DNA of 64,000 nt from positions 87,837 through 151,836 of the forward strand of contig NZ_JMGA01000002.1 of NCBI RefSeq assembly GCF_000765145.1. Direction: 5' to 3'. Below, one piece after another: positions 17,101 through 26,111 of this stretch (the first letter of the stretch is position 1; every line of letters begins with the position of its first letter). The notes beneath the pieces were generated by a model, which ran no database searches, was not told the DNA's origin, and saw nothing but the letters and a program-made list of their open reading frames with translations. The stretch is from Desulfosporosinus sp. HMP52 (lineage in GTDB: Bacteria; Bacillota; Desulfitobacteriia; Desulfitobacteriales; Desulfitobacteriaceae). The position numbers were made by a program, and so were the translations under genes.

Positions 17101-18258
17101 ATGGCCAATCCTGGATTTCTGATAGTTGTTACTATAGTCTTTTTAGTTTATGGTGGGCTCAACTACTACATAGGTCTGCGTGGATGGCAGGCTCTGTTTA
17201 GCTATGTTCCAGTTTTTAATTCCAAGGTATATTGGACAATCTTCTTGCTGCTTTCCTCGGCTTACTTATTCAGTAGGCTATTCGAGAAATTTCTTCCAAT
17301 AGTCTTACATGAAATACTAACTGTTATAGGGGCTTATTGGATGGCCTGTATACTCTACTTTCTAATAATAATATTGCTGCTGGATCTCCTCCGAGTGTTG
17401 AACCGTTGGCTCCACCTTGTACCATTAGGAATTAAACAGAGTTTAAACCCTGTCTTGGGGCTGGCTGTTTTCGTATTAGTAATAGGAATTATTAGCTATG
17501 GAGCCTGGAATGCCCGTCATCCACGAGTTAACCATTATGACCTAACAATTGCAAAGCAAGCAGGAGCTTTAAAGAAACTTCATGTTGTCATGGTTTCGGA
17601 TATACATCTTGGAACAATTATTCAGAATGATCGCCTTACCAAGTTAGTCGACAAAGTTAATGATTTGAAACCCGACTTGATTCTTATGGCGGGAGATGTG
17701 TTTGATGAAGATATTGAATCCAAAAATAAACAGCAAGTTGCTGATAACTTCCGCAGGCTTTCATCAACTTATGGGAGTTTTGCTGTGTTAGGTAACCATG
17801 AATATATCGGCGGCAATGCCAATCAGGCAATAAAATATCTAAATGAAGCAGGAGTAAAAGTGTTAAGGGATAGTTCGGAAGAGGTTGGAGGGAGTTTCAC
17901 GCTTGTAGGGAGAGATGATTTATCGGGATCACGCTTTAATGGAACGAAGCGAGAAAGCTTAGCAACTCTGATCCAGGGGATAAATCCCTCTTTGCCAATT
18001 ATTGTAATGGATCATCAACCCTCTCATTTGGAGGAACCGGTTGAACAAAAGGTAGATCTTCAGGTTTCTGGACATACTCACAATGGGCAACTATTTCCTA
18101 TTCAATTTATTACACGGAAAGTTTTTGAACAGGATTGGGGATATCTGCGCAAAGGGGACTTTCAACTCATAGTATCATCGGGCTATGGGACATGGGGGCC
18201 TCCGATTCGAATAGGGAATACCCCTGAGATCGTGGATATTACAATAACATTTAAATAG
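17101..18258 (+). CDS. Membrane-anchored metallophosphoesterase (YkuE/YaeI-like)
   Basis: 385 residues. The first ~145 residues hold four hydrophobic segments. The rest is a calcineurin-like phosphoesterase with all metal motifs: SDIHLG, AGDVFDED, LGNHEY, MDHQPSH and SGHTHNGQ. The related YkuE and YaeI proteins are membrane- or wall-directed phosphodiesterases. ATG at 17101 follows GGGGGT. The gene stands alone between two terminators. The substrate, perhaps a lipid or UDP-linked phosphate, cannot be read from the sequence. Confidence 0.88.
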   Translation: MANPGFLIVVTIVFLVYGGLNYYIGLRGWQALFSYVPVFNSKVYWTIFLLLSSAYLFSRLFEKFLPIVLHEILTVIGAYWMACILYFLIIILLLDLLRVLNRWLHLVPLGIKQSLNPVLGLAVFVLVIGIISYGAWNARHPRVNHYDLTIAKQAGALKKLHVVMVSDIHLGTIIQNDRLTKLVDKVNDLKPDLILMAGDVFDEDIESKNKQQVADNFRRLSSTYGSFAVLGNHEYIGGNANQAIKYLNEAGVKVLRDSSEEVGGSFTLVGRDDLSGSRFNGTKRESLATLIQGINPSLPIIVMDHQPSHLEEPVEQKVDLQVSGHTHNGQLFPIQFITRKVFEQDWGYLRKGDFQLIVSSGYGTWGPPIRIGNTPEIVDITITFK

Positions 18259-18270
18259 TAAGGTTAAATG

Positions 18271-18304
18271 AGCTCTGGAAGAGGTTGGCTTCCAGAGCTT
18301 ATTG
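18271..18304 (+). terminator. Intrinsic terminator after the phosphoesterase gene
   Basis: A perfect 11-pair stem (AGCTCTGGAAG with CTTCCAGAGCT), loop of 7, then TTATTGTTTG. Confidence 0.75.
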
Positions 18305-18346
18305 TTTGTGGCGCTATAGAGCGAATGACTTATCCGAAAATTCTCG

Positions 18347-18375
18347 TTGACGTATAAGGAGATTAGTGATAACAT
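18347..18375 (+). promoter_or_regulatory. Promoter of the feo locus
   Basis: TTGACG at 18347-18352 and TAACAT at 18370-18375 are spaced by 17 bases. The Fur-like box follows in the early transcribed region. Confidence 0.6.
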
Positions 18376-18390
18376 AAGTCCAAACGATGG

Positions 18391-18405
18391 TGATATTGAT
18401 TATCA
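18391..18405. promoter_or_regulatory. Fur box upstream of feoA
   Basis: TGATATTGATTATCA matches the 7-1-7 Fur consensus TGATAAT-N-ATTATCA at all but one position. Binding there would block transcription from the promoter just upstream when iron is plentiful. Confidence 0.75.
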
Positions 18406-18441
18406 ATTGCAAGCACCTTTTTATAATAAGGAGTTGGAAGA

Positions 18442-18657
18442 ATGCCTTTAACTATGTTATCACCGGGTAAAGAGGCTGTAGTTGAAGCATGTAGAGCTAA
18501 AGAAACAACTAAAAAGTTCCTGGAAGGTCTGGGGATTATTCCTGGGGTTACGATATCAGTTATTTCCGAGTTTAGCGGCAATCTAATTGTGGCCATCAAA
18601 GGATCTAGATTGGCCTTAAATAGGGGAGTTGCCCAGCAAGTAATGGTTCATTCGTGA
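18442..18657 (+). CDS. feoA: FeoA-family ferrous iron transport protein (first copy)
   Basis: A 71-residue SH3-like protein. The pattern KKFLEGLGIIPGVTISVIS...GNLIVAIKGSRLALNRGVAQQV is typical of FeoA, a small cytosolic partner of FeoB. Preceded by AAGGAG. It is followed by a second feoA gene 21 bases on. Confidence 0.9.
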   Translation: MPLTMLSPGKEAVVEACRAKETTKKFLEGLGIIPGVTISVISEFSGNLIVAIKGSRLALNRGVAQQVMVHS

Positions 18658-18678
18658 GTTTTGGAGGAGGTAAATGTT

Positions 18679-18906
18679 TTGGAAAGAACTCTAAAGGAGT
18701 TAAAAAATGGTGAGAAGGGCCTGATTGTGAAAGTCTTAGGTGAAAAGGGTCCTATAAAAAAACGGTTAATGGATATGGGTGTGACCCGGGGGGCAGAAGT
18801 ATTAGTAAGGAAAGTAGCGCCGCTTGGCGACCCAATAGAAGTCAATATTCGGGGGTACGAATTAACCCTGAGAAAGGCAGAAGCCCAAAATATTATAATA
18901 GAATAA
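18679..18906 (+). CDS. feoA: FeoA-family ferrous iron transport protein (second copy)
   Basis: A 75-residue FeoA protein with KKRLMDMGVTRGAEVLVRKVAPLGDPIEVNIRGYELTLRK spanning its SH3-like core. TTG at 18679 is taken as the start because GGAGGAGGT at 18662-18670 is ideally placed for it; the frame is open to 18661, inside that ribosome site. It differs clearly from the first copy, so the two are likely specialised partners rather than recent duplicates. A terminator and a second Fur-like box separate it from feoB. Confidence 0.9.
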   Translation: MERTLKELKNGEKGLIVKVLGEKGPIKKRLMDMGVTRGAEVLVRKVAPLGDPIEVNIRGYELTLRKAEAQNIIIE

Positions 18907-18908
18907 GG

Positions 18909-18940
18909 ATTGCTCCTGCTTAAAGAGGAGTAATTTTTTT
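18909..18940 (+). terminator. Terminator between feoA and feoB
   Basis: A 9-pair stem (ATTGCTCCT with AGGAGTAAT), loop of 8, then seven T bases. It would limit read-through from the feoA genes into feoB. Confidence 0.75.
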
Positions 18941-18950
18941 AAGGCATAAT

Positions 18951-18965
18951 TGAGAATGGTTATCG
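18951..18965. promoter_or_regulatory. Weaker Fur-like box upstream of feoB
   Basis: TGAGAATGGTTATCG matches 12 of 15 positions of the 7-1-7 Fur consensus. It lies 25 bases before feoB, after the terminator, which fits separate control of feoB. Confidence 0.5.
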
Positions 18966-18989
18966 ATATCTGGGAGGAGTTGTGGAGTA

Positions 18990-21038
18990 GTGTCGTTAAA
19001 GTTTGCATTAGTGGGGAATCCGAACTGTGGAAAAACTACATTATTTAATGAAATTACTGGGAGCACTCAGCATGTTGCAAACTGGCCTGGAGTTACTATC
19101 GAAAAAAGAGAAGGAAAAGCTAAAAGGTTAAAAGAGGATGTTCTGATTATTGACCTTCCGGGGATCTATTCATTATCCCCATATTCTATGGAGGAAGTCA
19201 TAGCCAGAGATTACATTGTTAATCAAACTCCAGATATTGTAATTAATATCGTTGATGGTACTAATATAGAAAGAAACCTCTATCTAACCACCCAATTAAT
19301 TGAATTAGGGGTAAATGTTATTGTTGCTCTAAACATGATGGATTCCGTAGATGCCAAAGGGGATAAGATTGATCTGGCTACCCTGGAATCTTCACTGAAT
19401 CTACCAGTAGTGCCAATCACTGCGAGCAAAGGTAAGGGCGTAAAAGAACTTTTGGATAGAGCTCTTAGTGTAGCTCAAACAGCATCTTCGGGCCATAGTT
19501 CTCCCCAGCTTCAAGAGATACATAATAAAAGTATCATAGCAAGTATTGAGGAAATTGAAAGCACGATTTTACCGGAACTTGAGAGTGAGGTGCAAAATCC
19601 CCGCTGGACGGCCTTAAAGCTTTTAGAAGGGGACGAGAAAGTTCAAGAAGCATTGAAGGTTCCGGCTTCATCGTTAATAAGGCTTAAAGGGTATCAGGAA
19701 AGATTAGAAAAGAATTTTGATATGGATATTGAGACAGTTATTGCCGACAGCAGATACCAATTCACGACGAAGGTTGCACGCAAAGTTGTTAAGAAAAAAG
19801 CAGATAACACACACCTAACCATTTCAGATAAAATTGATAAAGTTGTGACCAATAGAATATTAGCGATTCCATTGTTTCTAGCGCTGATGTTTGGAATATT
19901 CTCTATAACCTTTGGTACCATCGGCTCATCTACCATTGACATTGTGGACGTGTTGGTGAACGAAACAATAGCAGGCTTTGTTTTGACCGCCCTTGAAGGA
20001 GCGGGAGCAGCAGTTTGGCTGCAGGATCTCATTGTAGGCGGGATTATTGGCGGTTTGGGAAGTATGTTAGTATTCGTGCCGCAAATCATGATCTTATTTT
20101 TCTTTCTATCCGTTCTAGAGGACACTGGATATATGGCAAGAGCAGCCTTTGTTATGGATCGACTCCTGAGAAAGCTGGGCTTGAGTGGAAAATCGTTTAT
20201 TCCCATGCTGATAGGTTTCGGATGCACCGTTCCGGCGGTCATGAGTGCAAGAACTTTGGAAAATGAAAAGGATCGGCGCTTAACAATCATGCTTGTCCCA
20301 TTTATGTCCTGTGGAGCTAGGCTACCCATCTATGCTTTGTATACTGCTGCCTTCTTCGCCAGCAATCAAACCGTGGTAGTATTCTCCCTTTATATTTTAG
20401 GTATTATTGTAGCCATTTTGTCAGGAATTTTGCTTAAAAAGACTATCCTTAAAGGAGAGGTAGCACCTTTTGTAATGGAGTTGCCTCCCTATAGAATTCC
20501 CACATTAAAAGGCTTAATGATCCATATGTGGGATCGTGGCAAAGGTTTTGTCAAAAAGGCTGGGACGATAATCTTTGCGGCGGCTGTAATAATCTGGTTT
20601 TTACAGTACTTTAACTTTTCGTTCCAAGCGGTTTCGGAACCAGCTGAAAGTATGCTCGGTTCGATAGGTGGTGTTATTGCTCCTGTTTTTGCTCCGCTAG
20701 GTTTTGGAGACTGGCAATCTGCTGTTGCTCTGCTTACTGGGTTTATCGCCAAAGAAGCGGTTGTGTCGACAATGGGTATCCTGCATGGTGTGGCAGAGGC
20801 TACTGAAAGCTCAACGGACCTTATTACGGCTCTGCAAACGGTATTTACTCCATTAACCGCCTACGCCTTCATGGCCTTCTCGTTACTTTATCTTCCTTGC
20901 ATGGCAGCTTTTGCAACCATTAAACGGGAGATGAATTCCTGGAAATGGACAATGATTACTATAGGATACTCAACAGGGGTAGCGTGGCTTGTTGCCTTTT
21001 TAATCTTTCAAATTGGAAAAATGCTGGGTTTCAGCTAA
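18990..21038 (+). CDS. feoB: Ferrous iron transporter FeoB
   Basis: A 682-residue iron permease with an N-terminal G-domain (G1 GNPNCGKT at residues 9-16, G3 DLPGIYSL, G4 NMMD), a helical linker, and a C-terminal membrane channel with two Gate repeats (the EDTGYMARAAFVMDRLL segment, GCTVPA, and later GFIAKEAVVSTMG and LPCMAAFATIKRE). It imports Fe(II) across the cytoplasmic membrane. GTG start with GGGAGGAG 10 bases upstream. A Cys-rich small protein follows, as is common for Firmicute feoB genes. Confidence 0.97.
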   Translation: MSLKFALVGNPNCGKTTLFNEITGSTQHVANWPGVTIEKREGKAKRLKEDVLIIDLPGIYSLSPYSMEEVIARDYIVNQTPDIVINIVDGTNIERNLYLTTQLIELGVNVIVALNMMDSVDAKGDKIDLATLESSLNLPVVPITASKGKGVKELLDRALSVAQTASSGHSSPQLQEIHNKSIIASIEEIESTILPELESEVQNPRWTALKLLEGDEKVQEALKVPASSLIRLKGYQERLEKNFDMDIETVIADSRYQFTTKVARKVVKKKADNTHLTISDKIDKVVTNRILAIPLFLALMFGIFSITFGTIGSSTIDIVDVLVNETIAGFVLTALEGAGAAVWLQDLIVGGIIGGLGSMLVFVPQIMILFFFLSVLEDTGYMARAAFVMDRLLRKLGLSGKSFIPMLIGFGCTVPAVMSARTLENEKDRRLTIMLVPFMSCGARLPIYALYTAAFFASNQTVVVFSLYILGIIVAILSGILLKKTILKGEVAPFVMELPPYRIPTLKGLMIHMWDRGKGFVKKAGTIIFAAAVIIWFLQYFNFSFQAVSEPAESMLGSIGGVIAPVFAPLGFGDWQSAVALLTGFIAKEAVVSTMGILHGVAEATESSTDLITALQTVFTPLTAYAFMAFSLLYLPCMAAFATIKREMNSWKWTMITIGYSTGVAWLVAFLIFQIGKMLGFS

Positions 21039-21062
21039 TTAATTAAGGAATGGGTGAATTAA

Positions 21063-21197
21063 ATGATTAATTGGATTATCGGCAGTTTCATCGTCGGAGT
21101 GACTGGGTTTATCATTGCAAGGTCAATTGGCAGAATGAGGAAGGGAGAAAGTTGCTGCAGCGGTTGCACTCAAAGTCAGTGTAATTGTACCCAATAA
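21063..21197 (+). CDS. FeoB-associated Cys-rich membrane protein
   Basis: A 44-residue protein. An N-terminal hydrophobic helix (about residues 4-20) is followed by a basic stretch (RMRKGE) and a Cys-rich tail with five Cys residues in the pattern CC-x2-C-x4-C-x-C. This is the layout of the small FeoB-associated Cys-rich family that sits beside feoB in many anaerobes, thought to play a FeoC-like role. It begins 25 bases after feoB. Confidence 0.85.
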   Translation: MINWIIGSFIVGVTGFIIARSIGRMRKGESCCSGCTQSQCNCTQ

Positions 21198-21262
21198 ATT
21201 TAAGATCTTAATTAAAAATTAAAATAATACAAATGAAAAAAGTTTGTTAGGAGGCGGAAACA

Positions 21263-21556
21263 ATGAGTATCGTGTTAGTTGGTGGTCATGACAGAATGCA
21301 TAGTGAGTATATGGGTATCTGCAGCAAGCGAGGGCACAATGTAAAAGTCTATACACAGATGCCTACCAAGTTCGATAAAGTAATCGGATCTCCTGATGGA
21401 ATTGTATTATTCACATCAACAGTCTCTCACAAAATGATTCATACTGCAGTAAAAGAAGCGAAGAGAAAGAAAATTCCCGTGTTTAGAAGCCATAGCAGCA
21501 GCGGTGCTTCATTGGACAGACTGCTGGATGAACTTGAAGAAAAAGTCATTGTATAA
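21263..21556 (+). CDS. DUF2325 domain protein
   Basis: A 97-residue protein that matches the DUF2325 pattern: an IVLVGGHDRM strand-loop, a central segment on targets (FDKVIGSPDGIVLFTSTVSHKM, in parts) and PVFRSHSSSGASLDRLLDEL at the end. The fold resembles a receiver-like alpha/beta unit without a phosphoacceptor site. The family often lies near metal or redox genes; the role is unknown. A good ribosome site (GGAGGCGG) precedes the ATG. Confidence 0.85.
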   Translation: MSIVLVGGHDRMHSEYMGICSKRGHNVKVYTQMPTKFDKVIGSPDGIVLFTSTVSHKMIHTAVKEAKRKKIPVFRSHSSSGASLDRLLDELEEKVIV

Positions 21557-21608
21557 TTACTAAATCTTAAGATAAGCGGCTATAGATAATCTCTAGTGGA
21601 GGAAAGGT

Positions 21609-22274
21609 ATGTTTCAATTCATTCAAAGACTATTTCGTCCTCAACACTTCCACGATATCATTGAGTGTCTAGCAGCTGCTCTGGAAGCAAAAGATTTGTA
21701 CACTAGCGGTCATTCTTCTAGGGTAGGGGATATGTCCTATGATTTAGGACGCTCTATGGGACTAAAAGGGCAGGAATTAGAAAATCTTCATATTGCGGCA
21801 CACCTTCATGACATAGGCAAGATGGGTATATCTGAAAACATACTAAATAAGAAGGGGAGACTTCTTCCCCATGAATGGGCCCAGATACAAAATCATCCAG
21901 AGATTGGTTACAAAATCTTGGCTAAATCAAAGGGTCTTAAGCAAATTGCTGAAATTGTGCTGCATCACCATGAGCGCTGGGATGGGAAGGGTTATCCTAG
22001 TGGCTTATATGAAAACAGAATCCCACTAGGTTCAAGAATAATTGGAGTAGCTGATGCTGTTGATGCGATAACTTCGATAAGGCCCTATCGCAAGGCCTTG
22101 TCTTGGGAAGAATGCTGGGATGAGGTTGTCTTAAATAAAGGTATACAATTTGACCCTGTTGCTGTAGAAGCCTCGGAAAGACTATGGAAAAAATGGAGAG
22201 AACGATCCATGGAATCTGAGAGGAATGAGGGCGACTCTAAATTGGCAGTTGTAGCACTTCATTCGAAATGTTGA
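21609..22274 (+). CDS. HD-GYP domain protein (probable c-di-GMP phosphodiesterase)
   Basis: A 221-residue stand-alone HD-GYP protein with no membrane helix or sensor domain. The metal-binding motifs are present: HSSRVG, HLHDIGKMGI, HHHERWDGKGYPSG and ADAVDAIT. With HD and GYP intact it should hydrolyse cyclic di-GMP. AGGAAAGGT precedes the ATG. It faces the flavodiiron gene across a long shared terminator, and a GGDEF protein lies 1.4 kb away, so synthesis and breakdown genes are close together. Confidence 0.92.
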   Translation: MFQFIQRLFRPQHFHDIIECLAAALEAKDLYTSGHSSRVGDMSYDLGRSMGLKGQELENLHIAAHLHDIGKMGISENILNKKGRLLPHEWAQIQNHPEIGYKILAKSKGLKQIAEIVLHHHERWDGKGYPSGLYENRIPLGSRIIGVADAVDAITSIRPYRKALSWEECWDEVVLNKGIQFDPVAVEASERLWKKWRERSMESERNEGDSKLAVVALHSKC

Positions 22275-22310
22275 GCTTAGGCTATGTACTATCAATGAAA
22301 TTTTTCGATT

Positions 22311-22367
22311 TAAACAAATAGTAGACACGCCACTTTCAAGTAAAAGTGGGTGTCTACTATTTGTTTA
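22311..22367. terminator. Long bidirectional terminator
   Basis: About 25 pairs with one bulged G: the arm that starts TAAACAAATAGTAGACAC pairs with the arm ending TGTCTACTATTTGTTTA around loop CAAGTA. It lies between converging genes and serves both strands. Confidence 0.9.
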
Positions 22368-22384
22368 TACTTTAGAATGTCTGT

Positions 22385-23581
22385 TTATCTAAGTGCTTCT
22401 GCGATACTCTGACCAAATTCTTGACACTTGATTAGAGCTTCTTCATCAGGATTCCAGGTTACCCGTAACCCTTCATTGAGTAATTCAAACTTAGCGTGTT
22501 CTAATTCAGTTGAAATAAGTTTTGTGTTTTCACCACTCCAACCATAACTGCCGAAAGCGGCTCCTCTTTTGTTTTTAAACCCTAAACCTTTAACCATTTC
22601 TAGGATTCCGGCAACTGCAAATGAGATACCCTTATTAATGGTTGGTGAGCCGACTAGAATTGCCTTGGATTTAAAGATTTCTGTAATAATATCATTTTTA
22701 TCGGAATGGGTAGAGTTGCAATTAAATAATTTGACTGTAACATCTTGGTCACTTAATTTTATGCCTGCTGCAATATTCTCTGCCATCTTCCGGGTACTGT
22801 TCCACATAGTATCGTAAACAATTGTTATTTGATTTTCTTGATAATCTGAAGCCCATTCTACATACTTATTGACGATCTGGATTGGGTTGTCTCGCCAAAT
22901 AACACCATGGCTTGGGCAAATCATATCTACTGGCAGATTAAAGCCTAAGATCTCGGTAATTTTGTTGCGGACGAAATTGCTAAATGGCGTTAAAATGTTC
23001 GCAAAATATTTCTGAGCTTCCCGATATAACTCCGCTTGATCAACTAAATCATTAAACATGTGCTCTGAGGCCAGATGTTGTCCGAAACCGTCATTACTAA
23101 ACAAAATATTATCTCCGGTTAAATAGGTGAACATGGTATCAGGCCAATGGAGCATTCTAGCCTCAATAAAAACGAACTCTTTCGAACCAAGGCTTAGTTT
23201 ATCTCCGGTTTTAACAGGGACGAAGTTCCAATCCTGATGATACTGCCCTTTTAGGGATTTGATGGCATTAGCGGTACAATAAATTGGAGTATTAGGGATT
23301 TCCCTCATTAGCTCAGGTAGAGCCCCACTGTGATCAGGTTCTCCGTGGTTAACAATTATAAAGTCGATTGTGTTTAAATCGATTTCTTTCTTTAAATTTG
23401 CGACAAATTCTTTGGCAAAGGGCGTCCATACGCAATCAATTAAGGCCGTCTTCTCGTCGCGAACTAGATACGAATTATAGCTGGAACCGTTGTGTGTAGA
23501 GAGTTCATCACCATGGAACTTTTTTAATTCCCAATCAATTTTACCCACCCATTGTACATTTTTATTAACTGTAAAACTCAT
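22385..23581 (-). CDS. Flavodiiron protein (FprA/ROO family)
   Basis: A 398-residue A-type flavoprotein. The N-terminal metallo-beta-lactamase-like domain holds the di-iron ligands in HGEPDHSG (H-x-E-x-D), LHWPD, SNDGFG and CPSHG. The C-terminal flavodoxin domain begins near residue 253 (TIVYDTMWNSTRKMAENIA). Such enzymes reduce O2 to water or NO to N2O and protect strict anaerobes. AGGAGGT precedes the ATG. No rubredoxin gene is adjacent. Confidence 0.95.
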   Translation of the reverse strand: MSFTVNKNVQWVGKIDWELKKFHGDELSTHNGSSYNSYLVRDEKTALIDCVWTPFAKEFVANLKKEIDLNTIDFIIVNHGEPDHSGALPELMREIPNTPIYCTANAIKSLKGQYHQDWNFVPVKTGDKLSLGSKEFVFIEARMLHWPDTMFTYLTGDNILFSNDGFGQHLASEHMFNDLVDQAELYREAQKYFANILTPFSNFVRNKITEILGFNLPVDMICPSHGVIWRDNPIQIVNKYVEWASDYQENQITIVYDTMWNSTRKMAENIAAGIKLSDQDVTVKLFNCNSTHSDKNDIITEIFKSKAILVGSPTINKGISFAVAGILEMVKGLGFKNKRGAAFGSYGWSGENTKLISTELEHAKFELLNEGLRVTWNPDEEALIKCQEFGQSIAEALR

Positions 23582-23632
23582 AATATGACCTCCTGAATTT
23601 ATTTTGTTCGAGTCAGTAATCTTTTAATAATG

Positions 23633-24832
23633 TTAAGCCTCGGCTAATCTGAAGCAATTACGTCCGTTCTGTTTTGCTTGATAAAGGGCTTTGTCCGCGG
23701 CTTCGATTAGGGGTGTGGGAGAATTAGCGAGGTTAGCATGTCCGACAGCTATTCCCAAACTAATCGTTACTTTAGGTATAATAGAGGAAAGACGATGGGG
23801 TATTTCTAGGCTTTCTACACTAACACGTAAGGTCTCAGCGACAGTTAAGGCACCCTCCACAGTGGTGTTTGGGAGAACAACCACAAATTCTTCTCCCCCA
23901 TAACGTGCGATAAAATCTCCTTGGCGTTTAAGAGAGCCTTTTAAGGATGCTACGACTTCTTTAAGGCATTCATCCCCTTGCAAGTGGCCGTAAGTATCAT
24001 TATACGCCTTAAAGAAGTCGATGTCACATAATATAAGTGCGATAGGTTCTCTGTTGTGTGTCGCTAGTAACCATAGCTGGTTAAGGAACTGATCAAAGTG
24101 ACGGCGATTAGCTATTCCTGTTAATCCGTCAATGGAGGAAAGAACACTGAGTTCTTGGTTGGCATTTTCTAACTTGAATCTTTCCATAAGTAGAGTGTTT
24201 GCTAAAGGTCGGAAAATATACAATCCAAGAAAAGCGAGGGTTATAAGAATTACTAAGCCACTGGTAATCTCTAATAACCTAAGTTGATGAACCTTGGCTT
24301 CACTTTCTTTCTGGTGCAAAGATACTATCTGATCCAGAGATTCCAGGATATTTCCACTTTCTCGAAGCAAATATATTAGATGAGAGTTATTAGGCGTAAG
24401 TAAGTGTTCAGGATCCTGGGCTAAGGCCAAGGCTTCAGATGAGTAGCGGTTAAGCCGAGAGTGCATATTTACGGGTGGGCTGAAATACATCTCTTGCATT
24501 TGAGGTGATAAGCAATGTGATGGAATTATATGAGTACTACCCTCAACTAAGGTTTGGTGATTTGACTGCAGTTGAGCTATTGTTTCCGACAATTGCTGTC
24601 TAATCTGCTTGCGATCACTAGTATTTGAACTGTAAATTAGTTGAACACTAAGAAGTGCTGCTTTTTGGGAGAGCCAGCGTTGGCTCCCGCTAATATTAAC
24701 AAGCAGCGCACTATCAGATTGAGTTGAAATAACTTGGTGCATTGAAAAGAATGTAGCAATTGTAAGCAGGGCTATTAAACTCAAGGCTGAAATGTATGTA
24801 CGTGTTAGTTTAGATAGGGAAAAAAGTTTCAT
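23633..24832 (-). CDS. Membrane diguanylate cyclase with PilJ-type sensor
   Basis: About 399 residues. A first membrane helix (about 12-30), an extracytoplasmic region that contains the PilJ-type NISGSQRWLSQKA motif, a second helix near residue 195, then a GGDEF domain with an intact GGEEF active site and upstream DGLTGIANR and DIDFFKAYND motifs. It should make cyclic di-GMP in response to an outside signal. ATG at 24832 has TTAGGAG 8 bases upstream; an upstream TTG at 24856 is less likely. The PilJ-type domain recalls nitrate/nitrite-type sensors, but ligand is unknown. Confidence 0.9.
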   Translation of the reverse strand: MKLFSLSKLTRTYISALSLIALLTIATFFSMHQVISTQSDSALLVNISGSQRWLSQKAALLSVQLIYSSNTSDRKQIRQQLSETIAQLQSNHQTLVEGSTHIIPSHCLSPQMQEMYFSPPVNMHSRLNRYSSEALALAQDPEHLLTPNNSHLIYLLRESGNILESLDQIVSLHQKESEAKVHQLRLLEITSGLVILITLAFLGLYIFRPLANTLLMERFKLENANQELSVLSSIDGLTGIANRRHFDQFLNQLWLLATHNREPIALILCDIDFFKAYNDTYGHLQGDECLKEVVASLKGSLKRQGDFIARYGGEEFVVVLPNTTVEGALTVAETLRVSVESLEIPHRLSSIIPKVTISLGIAVGHANLANSPTPLIEAADKALYQAKQNGRNCFRLAEA

Positions 24833-24925
24833 GTAGTATGCTCCTAAGCTCTGCAATGTCGCAAATGATATATGTAAATTATTCCTTCTACATTGTCATA
24901 AAATATTCCTGCCGAAGGGGATGAT

Positions 24926-24966
24926 ATGCTTATCCCAAATTGAAATCTTTAATTTAGGATAAGCAT
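24926..24966. repeat. Inverted repeat between cytochrome and cyclase genes
   Basis: ATGCTTATCCCAAATT pairs with AATTTAGGATAAGCAT with one mismatch, loop of 9. No T run follows. It stands in tandem with the terminator hairpin at 24987-25016. Confidence 0.6.
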
Positions 24967-24977
24967 GGATGTTGTTC

Positions 24978-25016
24978 ATAAAAATAGGATAGGAATGCAT
25001 CATTGCATTCCTATCC
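24978..25016 (-). terminator. Intrinsic terminator after the cytochrome gene
   Basis: A perfect 13-pair stem (GGATAGGAATGCA with TGCATTCCTATCC), loop of 4, followed on the minus strand by TATTTTTATG. Confidence 0.85.
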
Positions 25017-25040
25017 CTTTATTCTTTCGAATTTGAAGCT

Positions 25041-26111
25041 CTACTTGGCCAGTTCCGGCAGCCGGTTCTTAATCAATTCAATCATTGTTGGATTTTTGAT
25101 CTCAATAGGTTTGGTAGCTGGGTCATCTTGGAGATCTTCATATTTCATAGCTCCAAAGCTATGATCTCGAGTGAAGTGTCCACGTTCATCAGTTGGGTTC
25201 TTCCACATGAGTTTATCCAGATCAAAGGTTTTACCAGCATGACACTTGACACAGTTGTCAGTAGGTTTGTCTGTCGGAACAGTAGAGCCACTGGCGTTAG
25301 CTTTATGTGGAGTATGGCAAGTCAGACACTGATTCATTTGATTACTCTGATTATGCTTGCTAGCAAAGTAATTCCGTGTTCCATAGTGATTATTTGCAAT
25401 AAAGGTTCCCTCAGCATTCTTGGATGGGTTGCTTTCATGACAACTATTGCATGAAACTCTAGCAACTTCAGAGCTCATTGTTCCCTTCTTATCAGTAGCA
25501 CTTACATGGTTTCCGCCAGGGCCATGACAAGACTCGCAGGATACACCTAAACTGGGAGATCCAACTTCAATTCCAGGAGCATGGCATTTTCCGCATGTAA
25601 AACTTTCGGCAGTCCAGTCATTTTTACCATCTTTGTCGATATCAGCTTGTTTAGCGGGCTCAACGGTCCATTTGTCGTTTGTTTTATGAACTGCCCCAAC
25701 TCGATAAATTTTTTCTTTAAATCCAGCCGATTCTGGTATTTCGGCAATTATATAATCGTTGACCATTACTCCGTATATTTTCGCCTTGGATAGATCCAGA
25801 GTTGTTGAGGTTGGTTTATCTTTGTTAGCTGCATCAAAAATAGTAACTTCGCCTAAAGGTTTTTCTAGAGGAAAATCTGCAAGAGGCTTAAAGGCTTCGT
25901 GATGTTTTGTATGAATTACACTGTCATAAGTCTCTGTGTGGCAGGCTTTACATGCATCATCCCCTGCATAGGACACTTGAGGGGTTCCGGTTAACTGTGG
26001 TCCCGTTGGTTGAGGTGTTGGAGTTTCATCGGTCTTGTTGCAACCCATAGCTAGTACTGTTAAAAAAGTAAGAGAAATAATTGAAGCGATAAAAGGTTTC
26101 TTCCAGTTCAT
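25041..26111 (-). CDS. Multiheme c-type cytochrome lipoprotein
   Basis: A 356-residue exported protein. The signal peptide ends in lipobox LAMGC, then a Pro/Thr-rich spacer. Six CxxCH heme-binding motifs are present: CKACH, CGKCH, CESCH, CNSCH, CLTCH and CVKCH, a pattern like the cytochrome c554 or c-prime group. It would sit on the outer face of the membrane and carry electrons to or from an external partner. The gene stands alone, divergent from the Cache-HAMP-HTH sensor, with a terminator behind it. Partner and acceptor are unknown. Confidence 0.92.
   Translation of the reverse strand: MNWKKPFIASIISLTFLTVLAMGCNKTDETPTPQPTGPQLTGTPQVSYAGDDACKACHTETYDSVIHTKHHEAFKPLADFPLEKPLGEVTIFDAANKDKPTSTTLDLSKAKIYGVMVNDYIIAEIPESAGFKEKIYRVGAVHKTNDKWTVEPAKQADIDKDGKNDWTAESFTCGKCHAPGIEVGSPSLGVSCESCHGPGGNHVSATDKKGTMSSEVARVSCNSCHESNPSKNAEGTFIANNHYGTRNYFASKHNQSNQMNQCLTCHTPHKANASGSTVPTDKPTDNCVKCHAGKTFDLDKLMWKNPTDERGHFTRDHSFGAMKYEDLQDDPATKPIEIKNPTMIELIKNRLPELAK

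Noticed and set aside
19694..20329. A 211-codon minus-strand frame inside feoB
   Set aside because: Antisense shadow of a well-supported gene, with no ribosome site or family signature.
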